A DNA stretch of 64,000 bases. It comes from Acidimicrobiia bacterium (GTDB lineage Bacteria > Actinomycetota > Acidimicrobiia > Spongiisociales > ZC4RG35). Position 1 is the first letter of the stretch; every line of letters begins with the position of its first letter. The stretch covers positions 1 through 64,000 of the forward strand of contig JANQRA010000003.1 of NCBI GenBank assembly GCA_028284765.1. The letters run 5' to 3'. Shown piece by piece: positions 33,541 to 41,341 of the stretch. The translations under genes and the position numbers were made by a program. The notes beneath the pieces are model-generated. The model worked only from the letters and a program-made list of their open reading frames with translations, was not told the DNA's origin and made no database searches.

Positions 33541-34122
33541 ATGCCTTCAGATCGGATCACGCCAGACGAGACACAAAAGATGTCGCTCAGGGACCAACAG
33601 AGCGCACTCACCCGGAGTCGTATCACCGCAGCCTTGAGTGAGCTGATCGAGTCGAGGCATCCGTTGGAGGTGACGATGGCTGCCGTTGCAGAGGCGGCAG
33701 GAGTGTCTGAGCCGACGCTCTATCGCCACTTTCCGACCAAGCGGGACTTGTTCGCTTCACTCGGGTCGGACCTATATGCAAAGACCACCTCTGGGGTTGC
33801 TCTGAAGGATGTTGACGATCTGGTCGAGTTCATTCCCGCTCTGTATCGCCAGTTCGCCGAAATGGAGGCCACCACCCGCTGGAATCTGGCTGCACCTAAG
33901 GACGAGGTCGTCCGCCCTGAAGTTGCTGAGCGACTTCCGATACTCGAGAGAGCTCTCCAGCCGTCGCACGAGGATCTGAGCGACGAGGACGGTCAGGCGC
34001 TTCTGCGCGGAATACTCCTCTTGACCTCGCCGACCGCACTTTTGTACTGGCAGGACTACCTCGAGCTCTCAGTGGAGGAGGCGGCTGCTACGGCCAGTTG
34101 GTTGATCCGACGGCTCGCGTAG
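33541..34122 (+). CDS. TetR family transcriptional regulator
   Basis: A 193-residue repressor. The N-terminal helix-turn-helix is standard for TetR: MAAVAEAAGVSEPTLYRHFPTKRDLFASLG, split here as AAVAEAAGVSEPTLYRHF and PTKRDLFASLG. The C-terminal part is helical and would bind the inducing ligand and dimerise (LSVEEAAATASWLIRRLA). It is divergent from the SRPBCC gene with the shared 33478 palindrome, so it likely represses both itself and that gene. The ATG at 33541 is 11 nt after TATACT; an upstream TTG at 33529 is possible but less likely. Confidence 0.87.
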   Translation: MPSDRITPDETQKMSLRDQQSALTRSRITAALSELIESRHPLEVTMAAVAEAAGVSEPTLYRHFPTKRDLFASLGSDLYAKTTSGVALKDVDDLVEFIPALYRQFAEMEATTRWNLAAPKDEVVRPEVAERLPILERALQPSHEDLSDEDGQALLRGILLLTSPTALLYWQDYLELSVEEAAATASWLIRRLA

Positions 34123-34387
34123 ATGTGAGTCGCGTTTCGAGGGCTTACCGGTGCCATGAGGACCGCCCACGATCTTGGTTCGAGATCACTCGGATCCGCG
34201 AGATTTCTTGAATGATTAGCCACTTCGACATTGTATTTGTGACCACGCGTCCCACCTTGTGGCTCACAAAGACCCCTTCTCTCAGGCCCTTTAGGCTGGA
34301 TGACTAGTCACTACGCGTAATTTGGGTCGCTGGACCTATGGCGCTCGACCCATACATCATTCCTGAGAGGAGGCCGACGAATGAGAC
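34123..34387. other. 265-bp intergenic region with two inverted repeats
   Basis: No gene is seen between tetR and the surface-protein gene. TTTGTGACCAC (34236-34246) pairs with GTGGCTCACAAA (34259-34270), and GGGTCG (34323) pairs with CGACCC (34345). TGACTAGTCA at 34300 is a further perfect palindrome. The first hairpin may end tetR; the others may control the surface-protein gene. Confidence 0.45.
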
Positions 34388-37072
34388 ATGACATTTTTTG
34401 CACGACAGTTCGGCCGCCGCACGATTGCGTTGCCGCTTGCCGCCGCACTTCTCCTGGGCCCGACGGCAGCAGTGTTCGCGGCGCAACTTCCACACCCCGG
34501 CTCCAATCTGTTCATCCAGACTTCGGGGCCTGGTGCTGGGCTCAACATTGGCGACTACCACACATCGCCGGCGGGCGGGAACACCGATCACCGGTTCATA
34601 GTGCGAGTGCCCTCGAACTGGCCAGCCGGTGAACTCGTAACTGTCTCGCTCTACGACCCAGAGCTCGCGGGGCCCGACCCATCGTCTCCAGCCGCGAGGG
34701 ACGAGGTTCGTGGTGGAGCCGATTCTGCGAGTTTCACACTCGCGGCGCCCGCCGGAGCCGTCATCGCAGCCGCCACTTACGCGGACGCTTCGACCAATGG
34801 TGCCTGGGCCCATCTCGCCACGTTCGATCCAGGCACACATGGCACCGGCACTTACGAGCTCCGCGTGACCGTGTCGGACAACGATGACAACTCGTGGCGG
34901 CTGGATGCTTCGTACGATCCTGACTGCGTCGTCGGTGGCCCCGGAACATGCACGGGCGTTGTCGATGGAGACGAGAGTGACACTGCGCCGTCCGGCTCGA
35001 GCCGCATTGGCCTAGCCGTGCTCCGCACTAGCTACCAGCACGGAACCGGTGGAAGCCAATGCCAGGACCATGTTTTCTATGTCAGTTCTGCCACACCCCG
35101 ACCTCTCCGCGCCCACAACTTCGACATGGACAACAGCGGGTCGGTCACCTACACCGATCCAAATGGTGTCGATCATGCAGGCACGGTTTCGGCCAACGGT
35201 CGTTGGAACAACTCACCGGACGCCAACCGAGTTGGTGATGTTCTGGCTGATGTGAGCGGGTGGTGGAACGCACAGGTCTGCATTTCGAGCAACAACCAAT
35301 ATGTCTTCGAGGCGCCCGGGGCGAGCCCGACTTTCGCCGAGCCGCAACCAGAACCACGCCTGACGATCACCAAGTCTGACGGGGTAGAGACCGCTGTCGT
35401 CGGCGACTCCCTCACCTATGACGTCGTCGTCACGAACGTCTCGGACACGGATCCCCTTCCGGACGAAGCGTTCAACGTTGTCGTAACCGACACGCTTCCG
35501 GCTGGTCTGGTGTTCGTCAGTTGCTCGGGTGCCGGCTTCACTTGCACCGAGGCTGCTGGGGTTGTGACTGCCGAGCTCAACGATGAGCTCGCCCCGGCCG
35601 GTTCGGCGACGATCTCGATCGAGACCGAGATCGACCCCAACGCGACCCCGACCGTCACCAATGAAGCGACCGTTTCTTATGAGGATCGGCTCGGCTTCGC
35701 TCTTCCCCATGAGACGGCTTCGGATTCGGTCGACATCGACTTCATGCCGGAGATCCGTGTCGTCCCGACCGGACCTAGCGCAGTTCTCAGGGGCGATCTC
35801 ATCGTGACCACTTTCGTCGTGTCACATGCTGAAGCCTCGGACCTTTCGCCGGTCTACTCGCCCGAATTCAGCTGTGTCGCATGCGACACGGTCGGATATG
35901 TGGATGGGGATGCCAACTCCAACGGTGTTCTCGACGCTGGGGAAGCATGGACATACGAGACCTCCGTTTCGACCGATGGCTCGACACCCGATCCGCTGTC
36001 GGTCGTTGGAGAGGCGAGCGGTCTCGACGGCAACGATGAGGCGGTAGACGCCACCGCAGAGCACGTCGTGGACATCGTCGAGCCCGGCACTGTCACCGGA
36101 AACGTATTCGAAGACCTGAACGGCAACGGTTTCCTCGATGCGGGCGAGCCTGGAATAGATGACGCCGAGTTGACCCTCTCTGACGGAGTCGGCACGCTCG
36201 GGACGACTCTCCCCACCGATGGTGGCTACGTCTTTGACCACCTGTTCCCAGGGGTTTACGCAGTCACCATCGATGAGAGCGCCCTTCCGATAGGCCTCTC
36301 TAACACCGCGGCGCCTTTACCGGCGACGCTGGCAGAGGGCGGTGCCGTCACTGGCCTCGACTTTGGATACGCCTACCCAGCGACGATCGCCGGGAGCGTC
36401 TTCGAGGATGGTGACTTCAGCGGCTCACTCGACGCTGCCGAGCTTGGTCTCCAGTCAATCGAAGTGACGCTGTTCGACGGCAATGGCCATCCAATGGCCA
36501 CGACGATGACCGATGCCCTGGGCAACTTCTCATTCATGACCATGCCCGGCAACGTCTCGGTTGGCGTGACCGGAGGAATGCCCGACGGATGGGCCTTCAC
36601 TACCGACGACGTGCTCTCACTCGGCTTGATCACCTCCGGTAGTTCGGTCGCCGCTGCACCGATCGGCCTCGCGAATCGCCCGCCGGAGATCCTCGAATCT
36701 TCACAAACGATTGACCGGGGTACACCGCCGGATCGGATTCCTGCCGCAGATCCCGAGGGTGAGGACGTCACTTTCAGACTCTCAGCCGGCGAGCTCCCCC
36801 TGGGTCTGACACTGGAGGCTGACGGGACTTTCAGCGGCGATGCCACGACCACCGGTGTCTACAACCTTCAGCTCGAGCTTTGCGACACCGGAGACCCGAC
36901 GGCATGCGCCACATACGACTGGCAGTTGAACGTCGTCGAGCCACCGCCATCGGTTCAAGGTGTTGATTCGCTCCCCTTCACAGGAGCAGAGTCCGGTCCA
37001 CTTGCCGCCACTGCGATCCTTCTTCTAGCGGCGGGCGCAGGAGTGGTGTGGACGGCTCAGCGGGCTGATTGA
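34388..37072 (+). CDS. LPxTG-anchored surface protein with DUF11 and SdrD B-like domains
   Basis: An 894-residue exported protein. The signal peptide (AAVFAAQLP) would be cut near residue 31. Residues 35-320 form an undefined region with a Cys-rich loop. A DUF11 repeat covers about 324-435 (LTITKSDGVETAVVGDSLTY...ETEIDPNATP), with a second beta domain to about 555. Two SdrD B-like domains follow (VTGNVFEDLNGNGFLDAGEPG; IAGSVFEDGDFSGSLDAAEL). A putative Ig/He_PIG domain covers about 765-850. The end has LPFTG at 862-866, a hydrophobic span and a short basic tail, the sortase signal. No sortase gene is in the window. The GGAGG at 34369 is better placed for an out-of-frame ATG at 34381. Confidence 0.87.
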   Translation: MTFFARQFGRRTIALPLAAALLLGPTAAVFAAQLPHPGSNLFIQTSGPGAGLNIGDYHTSPAGGNTDHRFIVRVPSNWPAGELVTVSLYDPELAGPDPSSPAARDEVRGGADSASFTLAAPAGAVIAAATYADASTNGAWAHLATFDPGTHGTGTYELRVTVSDNDDNSWRLDASYDPDCVVGGPGTCTGVVDGDESDTAPSGSSRIGLAVLRTSYQHGTGGSQCQDHVFYVSSATPRPLRAHNFDMDNSGSVTYTDPNGVDHAGTVSANGRWNNSPDANRVGDVLADVSGWWNAQVCISSNNQYVFEAPGASPTFAEPQPEPRLTITKSDGVETAVVGDSLTYDVVVTNVSDTDPLPDEAFNVVVTDTLPAGLVFVSCSGAGFTCTEAAGVVTAELNDELAPAGSATISIETEIDPNATPTVTNEATVSYEDRLGFALPHETASDSVDIDFMPEIRVVPTGPSAVLRGDLIVTTFVVSHAEASDLSPVYSPEFSCVACDTVGYVDGDANSNGVLDAGEAWTYETSVSTDGSTPDPLSVVGEASGLDGNDEAVDATAEHVVDIVEPGTVTGNVFEDLNGNGFLDAGEPGIDDAELTLSDGVGTLGTTLPTDGGYVFDHLFPGVYAVTIDESALPIGLSNTAAPLPATLAEGGAVTGLDFGYAYPATIAGSVFEDGDFSGSLDAAELGLQSIEVTLFDGNGHPMATTMTDALGNFSFMTMPGNVSVGVTGGMPDGWAFTTDDVLSLGLITSGSSVAAAPIGLANRPPEILESSQTIDRGTPPDRIPAADPEGEDVTFRLSAGELPLGLTLEADGTFSGDATTTGVYNLQLELCDTGDPTACATYDWQLNVVEPPPSVQGVDSLPFTGAESGPLAATAILLLAAGAGVVWTAQRAD

Positions 37073-37092
37073 AGGCCAGCTTGCACCACAGC

Positions 37093-37132
37093 AAGAAGAG
37101 GACGGTCCGACGGGGGTCGTCCTCTTCTCTTG
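37093..37132 (+). terminator. Intrinsic terminator of the surface-protein gene
   Basis: AAGAAGAGGACG (37093-37104) pairs with CGTCCTCTTCT (from 37118), followed by CTTG. It lies 20 bp after the stop codon. Confidence 0.85.
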
Positions 37133-37164
37133 TTGGTCAAACCTGGGGAGTGGCCGGAAGAGCG

Positions 37165-37237
37165 TGGGTCCCCGGGGAATCGAACCCCGAACCTTCGGGT
37201 TAAAAGCCCGCTGCTCTGCCAATTGAGCTAGAGACCC
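37165..37237 (-). tRNA. tRNA-Lys (TTT)
   Basis: The acceptor GGGTCTC pairs with GGGACCC (one G-U), the D-stem is GCTC/GAGC, the anticodon stem is GCGGG/CCCGA (one outer mismatch) with loop CTTTTAA (anticodon TTT), and the T-arm is CGGGG/CCCCG with TTCGATT. The discriminator is A; CCA is not encoded. Confidence 0.93.
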
Positions 37238-37262
37238 GGCAACTTCAGAGATTACTGGCGAC

Positions 37263-37994
37263 TCAACTGCGGGAGGAATCCAACTCTGAGGTCAATCCCG
37301 CTTTGATGAGGCCAACATCCGAGGCGACAGCCATCATTCGGAACCCCCGCTCTGCAGCAACGCGCGCCTCTTCAGCACTGTCGCAGTGATAGCCGGCGAT
37401 CATGCCGTGGGCCTCAGCTGTCGCGACCACACTCTCCAAGGCAGAGGCAACGGTCTCGTTCTCAAAGGCCGCCAAACCGGGCTTCGGTTCGCCCACGAGG
37501 GACAAGCCAAGATCAGCCGGTCCGACGTACAACGCATCGACTCCATCGACTTTGCAGATGTCGGACAGGTTCTCGACGGCAGCGGCTGTCTCTACCTGTA
37601 TCACCACGAAGGGCTCTTCGTCGAACGGCCCAACACGGTTCGTCTGCATGCCGTACGAGCGAGTCCCGTCCGGGGCGTGTCTGGTGGCGGAAAGAGCGAG
37701 TGCGGCATCTTCTGAGGTGTCGACCAGTGGAACCACGATCCCGTTGGCGCCGAGGTCCAACGAGCGGCCGATCAATGAAGCGTTGATAGACGCGACCCTC
37801 ACGAGGGAAGGGACTCCGTAGTTGGCCAAGATTGCGAAGGTCGCGTTGCTCAGGGTCGAGAGAGCAGCTCCATGCTGTGTGTCGATGCAGACCCAGTCCG
37901 GCCCGGCAGCTGCCGCGGCGTCCAGGATCAGCGGATCTGCCGACTGGCACCACACACCCAACGAGATTGGCCTGTCTCGAAGCTCCTGGGACAT
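37263..37994 (-). CDS. HpcH/HpaI family aldolase (class II, metal-dependent)
   Basis: A 243-residue TIM-barrel aldolase of the 2-keto-3-deoxy-acid / 2,4-dihydroxyhept-2-ene-1,7-dioate type. The family motifs are LGVWCQSADPLILDAAAAAG, CIDTQHGA, GANGIVVPLVDTSEDA, VIQVETAAAVENL (metal-binding Glu) and YVGPADLGLSL (metal-binding Asp). It would split a 2-keto-4-hydroxy acid into pyruvate and an aldehyde. No pathway partner is adjacent. ATG 37994 is chosen because the longer frame adds 57 residues unlike the family and TATCCT lies 6 nt upstream. Confidence 0.85.
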   Translation of the reverse strand: MSQELRDRPISLGVWCQSADPLILDAAAAAGPDWVCIDTQHGAALSTLSNATFAILANYGVPSLVRVASINASLIGRSLDLGANGIVVPLVDTSEDAALALSATRHAPDGTRSYGMQTNRVGPFDEEPFVVIQVETAAAVENLSDICKVDGVDALYVGPADLGLSLVGEPKPGLAAFENETVASALESVVATAEAHGMIAGYHCDSAEEARVAAERGFRMMAVASDVGLIKAGLTSELDSSRS

Positions 37995-38039
37995 ACGGCG
38001 AGGATACGACGCTGCTCCACGAAGGTCGTGCCAGGATCG

Positions 38040-38633
38040 ATGGCAATGAGTGACCTCTGGGGACTTGCGATTCTCTCCTTCGTGAGCGCCGTGACTCCCG
38101 GGCCCAACAACGTGATGCTCTGGGCATCGGGTCTCCGATTCGGAATGCGAAGAACTTTGCCCCACCTGACTGGGATCGTTGTCGGCGTCGGTGTGATGGT
38201 GGTGGTCGTTGGCGCGGGATTCGGGCTGCTGATCACCGAGGTGCCGGCCATCGAGACCACTTTCAAGGTGACTGGATCCGGCTACCTCCTATACCTCGCC
38301 TATCAGATTGCCGGTGGAGGTGGCGCCGAGGAGGCCGAAATCGCCCGCCCATTGACTATCTTCCAGGCCGCCGCGTTCCAGTTTGTGAACCCCAAAGCGT
38401 GGGTCTTCGTGCTGGCGGCTGTCTCTACGTTTCGTCCTACCGACCTGAATGTGGTGGTCGGGTCCCTCGCTATGGCTCTGGTGATGATGCTGGTGATCAT
38501 CCCGTGTGCCGGTCTTTGGGCGGGAGCCGGATCGATCTTGAGTCGATACCTCGACGACCAAGCCGAATCACGATTCGTGAGGGTTCTTCTCGGTCTCCTT
38601 CTTGCAGCCACCGTCGTATTCATCTGGATCTGA
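38040..38633 (+). CDS. LysE family amino-acid exporter
   Basis: A 197-residue membrane protein with six spans. The LysE/RhtB signature near the N-terminus is SFVSAVTPGPNNVMLWASGLRFG, and the third span contains GYLLYLAYQIAG. FVNPKAWVFVLAAV is the second conserved block. It would export an amino acid or related compound. Two in-frame ATGs (38040, 38046) are equally possible. It is divergent from the aldolase, with 45 bp between them, and 16 bp before the hydrolase gene. Confidence 0.85.
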   Translation: MAMSDLWGLAILSFVSAVTPGPNNVMLWASGLRFGMRRTLPHLTGIVVGVGVMVVVVGAGFGLLITEVPAIETTFKVTGSGYLLYLAYQIAGGGGAEEAEIARPLTIFQAAAFQFVNPKAWVFVLAAVSTFRPTDLNVVVGSLAMALVMMLVIIPCAGLWAGAGSILSRYLDDQAESRFVRVLLGLLLAATVVFIWI

Positions 38634-38637
38634 GCGG

Positions 38638-38643
38638 TAGCTT
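38638..38643 (+). promoter_or_regulatory. -10 box of a probable leaderless transcript
   Basis: TAGCTT ends 6 nt before the GTG at 38650, directly after the LysE stop codon. Confidence 0.45.
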
Positions 38644-38649
38644 GGACCC

Positions 38650-39498
38650 GTGACGGATCTGTACGCAGGAGCCCACAGCATCTCCAACCAAGGGGTGGAC
38701 ACTGTTGTCACCGACCATGGGCCGCCCGACGGTGAGCCGGTCCTCCTCATCCATGGCTTCCCAGACTCCGCTGCCCTCTGGCGGCATCAAATCCCGGTCC
38801 TGGCGGATGCCGGGTATCGAGTGCTTGCACCCGATATCCGTGGCTACGGCCGCTCGGACAAACCGATTGGTACAGAGAACTATCGGATGTCGAACTATGC
38901 GTCAGATGTGAAACAGGTTCTTTCGGCGCTTGAGATCGATCAGCTCAATGTCGTCGGCCACGATTGGGGTGCCGCCGTTTGTTGGTACCTGGCATTGACC
39001 ATGCCGGAGATGGTGAAGACTCTCACGGCTGTCTCGGTGGGTCATCCGATGGCTTTCAAAGACGCGGGGATGCGTCAGCTCGCCAGGAGTTGGTACATGA
39101 TCCTGTTCCAGTTCGAAGGGGTTGCCGAGGAGTGGCTGCAGAGGAACGACTGGGAGGCGTTTCGTCAATGGTCTGGGAACGCCACCGACTTCGACATGTG
39201 GGTCGATGATCTTGGGAAGCCAGGGGCCCTTACCGCAGCCCTCAACATGTACCGGGCAAACATGTCTCCAGAGATCATGACCGCTCCCGTCCGTGATCTC
39301 CCTCAGGTCACCGCTCCTGTCATGGGTGTCTGGAGCTCTGGCGATCTTGCCCTCGTCGAAGCCCAGATGACTGAGTCAGCCAAGTATGTCGGCGGAGACT
39401 TTCGCTACGAGAGGATCGACGGGGTGTCACATTGGGTTCCGGTGGACGGAGCCGAAGCTCTGAACCGTCTCCTTCTCGATTGGCTCCCGGGGGCCTGA
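38650..39498 (+). CDS. Alpha/beta hydrolase, epoxide-hydrolase-like
   Basis: A 282-residue alpha/beta hydrolase. The oxyanion motif is HGFPDS (from 35), the nucleophile elbow is VVGHDWGAAV with Asp105 instead of Ser, and the catalytic His is 261 (GVSHWVPVDG). An Asp nucleophile in this context points to epoxide hydrolases or haloalkane dehalogenases; DIRGYGRSDKP is typical of the former. It would open an epoxide to a diol. It starts at GTG 38650 and is followed after 3 bp by the endonuclease IV-LigD fusion gene, so the two are likely co-transcribed. Confidence 0.85.
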   Translation: MTDLYAGAHSISNQGVDTVVTDHGPPDGEPVLLIHGFPDSAALWRHQIPVLADAGYRVLAPDIRGYGRSDKPIGTENYRMSNYASDVKQVLSALEIDQLNVVGHDWGAAVCWYLALTMPEMVKTLTAVSVGHPMAFKDAGMRQLARSWYMILFQFEGVAEEWLQRNDWEAFRQWSGNATDFDMWVDDLGKPGALTAALNMYRANMSPEIMTAPVRDLPQVTAPVMGVWSSGDLALVEAQMTESAKYVGGDFRYERIDGVSHWVPVDGAEALNRLLLDWLPGA

Positions 39499-39501
39499 CC
39501 G

Positions 39502-41307
39502 GTGTCGAACATCCGGTTTGGAATCAGCCATCTACCTCCCGATGACGGGGACGACGCTGAGTTCCTCGACGGGTTGGTAGCCGACGGACACAGGGCGTTG
39601 GAACTGCCGTTCACCGATGGGTTTCCGTGGAAGCAGAAGCGATGTGAGTCCTTTGCGGCTCTCGCCACAGAACGTGACATCCGGCTCTCGGTACACGCCC
39701 CGTACTTCGCTGGTCTCACCATTCCGGACGAAGACCGTGGGAAGCAATCGGTCTATGCCATGGAACACACCATGAAACTGGGGAACTGGTTGGGTGCCCC
39801 CGTCATCGTCGCCCACTTTGGGGCCACCTATGACGAGGACCCGTCCGTGCTCATGGACCGAATCCGATCACGTCTCGACTTCATTGGCCCAAAGGTCGAG
39901 CATCTGGGCGTCGGACTTGGGCTCGAGACTGCAGGAAAGAAGAGTGCGTTTGGATCACTCGGTGACATCGCCCAACTCGCCTCTGAGTTCACGTTCGTCC
40001 GTCCCGTGGTCGATTGGGCTCACGTTCACGCCATGACCGGCGGGGCTCTGACCTCCAAAGACGCTTTTGCCTCTGTCCTGGCTTTCATCACGGACAGCTT
40101 CCCCGGATGGATGATTCAACCCCTCCAGGTTCAGTTCTCCGACAACCAGTTCAGCGATGCGGGCGAGATTCGGCATGTCGCATATGGCGAGGGGACATTG
40201 CGGGTCGGCCCTCTGGTCGAGGCAACCCTCGAGGCGGAGATGTCGATGGTCTTGATTTCGGAAGCCAGAGATATGGACAGTCATGGACTGATCTGGGATG
40301 AAGTCCAGGAGATCCTTGCCACGACACCTGCCTCAGCTGAGAGTCGTCCTTTGAGCAATCGAGACTCATATCCATCTCCGGTTCGGGTGATCAAAGACGG
40401 AGATCGCTTCTCACCCGTAAAGGTGGACAGACCAATCACGTTCTCGAACATCGACAAGGTGTTCTTCCCTGATGAGGGGTTCACCAAGGGTGACCTGATT
40501 CAGTACTACACGTCGGTTGGCCCGATGCTGTTGCCGCACTTGGAGGGCCGACCTCTATCCATGTCCCGCTACCCGGATGGCATCGATGGTCAGTCTTTCT
40601 ACGAGAAGAGGGCTCCAGGGCATCAGCCCGATTGGATGCGGACAACCTCTGTCGTCTCGGACAGTCAGGGTGGAACGGTTGACTTCCTAATGGCTGACTC
40701 GGTCGAGTCGCTCATGTGGTTCGCCAATATGGGGTGTATAGAAGTGCATCCGTTTCACTCGACCGTGCGGAGTCTCGAATCGCCCACGTATGCCATCTTC
40801 GATTTCGACCCGGCTGAAGGCTCAACCTGGGACCAGGTGTGTGGTGCCGCCCAACTCTTGAATGTGGCGCTCAAGCAGCTTGGCCTCGAGGGGTATCCCA
40901 AGTTGTCTGGTTCGAAAGGCCTGCACGTCTACGTACCGCTCGAACCGGTTCACGACTTCGCACGAGTTCGCCGGTTCGTCGGAGAAGTAGGTGAATATCT
41001 GGCCGCAGCCAACCCGGGCGACGTCACGATGGAGTGGGACAAGCCCAAGAGGAAGGGGAAGGTGTTCGTCGATCACAACCGAAACGCCTCGGGCCAAACC
41101 GTGGCCTCGGTCTACTCAGTCCGCCCCCGACCCGGGGCCCCTGTCGCAATCCCGCTGTTGTGGGACGAGGTTGGTTCTGTTGCAAACAGCGATTTCACGA
41201 TCAACAACGTTTGGGGACGACTGCAGCGCTACGGAGATCTTTTCGCTCCGGTTCTAAAGGGTGGGCAGACGCTCGACGCCGCTGAGTCGGCGTTGGGAAT
41301 CTCGTAA
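39502..41307 (+). CDS. Endonuclease IV-like / LigD polymerase-domain fusion protein
   Basis: A 601-residue protein with two DNA-repair-type domains. Residues 1-275 form an endonuclease IV-like TIM barrel; metal ligands H65 (VHAPYF), H105 (VAHFGA), E142 (LGLETAG), D171 and H174 (DWAHVHA), H225 (IRHVAYG) and E254 (ISEARD) can be matched, while two usual ligands appear replaced by Q211 and I223. Residues 305-601 form a LigD-type primase-polymerase domain with FSNIDKVFFP, NMGCIEVHPFHS, the DxD pair D434/D436 (IFDFDPAEG), SGSKGLHVYVPL and D524 (VFVDHNRNASG). No ligase or nuclease domain of LigD and no Ku gene is seen. GTG 39502 follows the hydrolase stop by 3 bp. Confidence 0.88.
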   Translation: MSNIRFGISHLPPDDGDDAEFLDGLVADGHRALELPFTDGFPWKQKRCESFAALATERDIRLSVHAPYFAGLTIPDEDRGKQSVYAMEHTMKLGNWLGAPVIVAHFGATYDEDPSVLMDRIRSRLDFIGPKVEHLGVGLGLETAGKKSAFGSLGDIAQLASEFTFVRPVVDWAHVHAMTGGALTSKDAFASVLAFITDSFPGWMIQPLQVQFSDNQFSDAGEIRHVAYGEGTLRVGPLVEATLEAEMSMVLISEARDMDSHGLIWDEVQEILATTPASAESRPLSNRDSYPSPVRVIKDGDRFSPVKVDRPITFSNIDKVFFPDEGFTKGDLIQYYTSVGPMLLPHLEGRPLSMSRYPDGIDGQSFYEKRAPGHQPDWMRTTSVVSDSQGGTVDFLMADSVESLMWFANMGCIEVHPFHSTVRSLESPTYAIFDFDPAEGSTWDQVCGAAQLLNVALKQLGLEGYPKLSGSKGLHVYVPLEPVHDFARVRRFVGEVGEYLAAANPGDVTMEWDKPKRKGKVFVDHNRNASGQTVASVYSVRPRPGAPVAIPLLWDEVGSVANSDFTINNVWGRLQRYGDLFAPVLKGGQTLDAAESALGIS

Positions 41308-41329
41308 TTCGCCGTTAACTCGACTTCTG

Positions 41330-41335
41330 TAGGGT
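41330..41335 (+). promoter_or_regulatory. -10 box of a probable leaderless transcript
   Basis: TAGGGT ends 6 nt before the ATG at 41342. Confidence 0.5.
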
Positions 41336-41341
41336 TGATCT

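Noticed and set aside
34381-34632. 83-codon frame at the start of the surface-protein gene as a real protein
   Set aside because: It has no recognisable features and lies within the signal-peptide and N-terminal coding region; kept only as a possible translation-control element.
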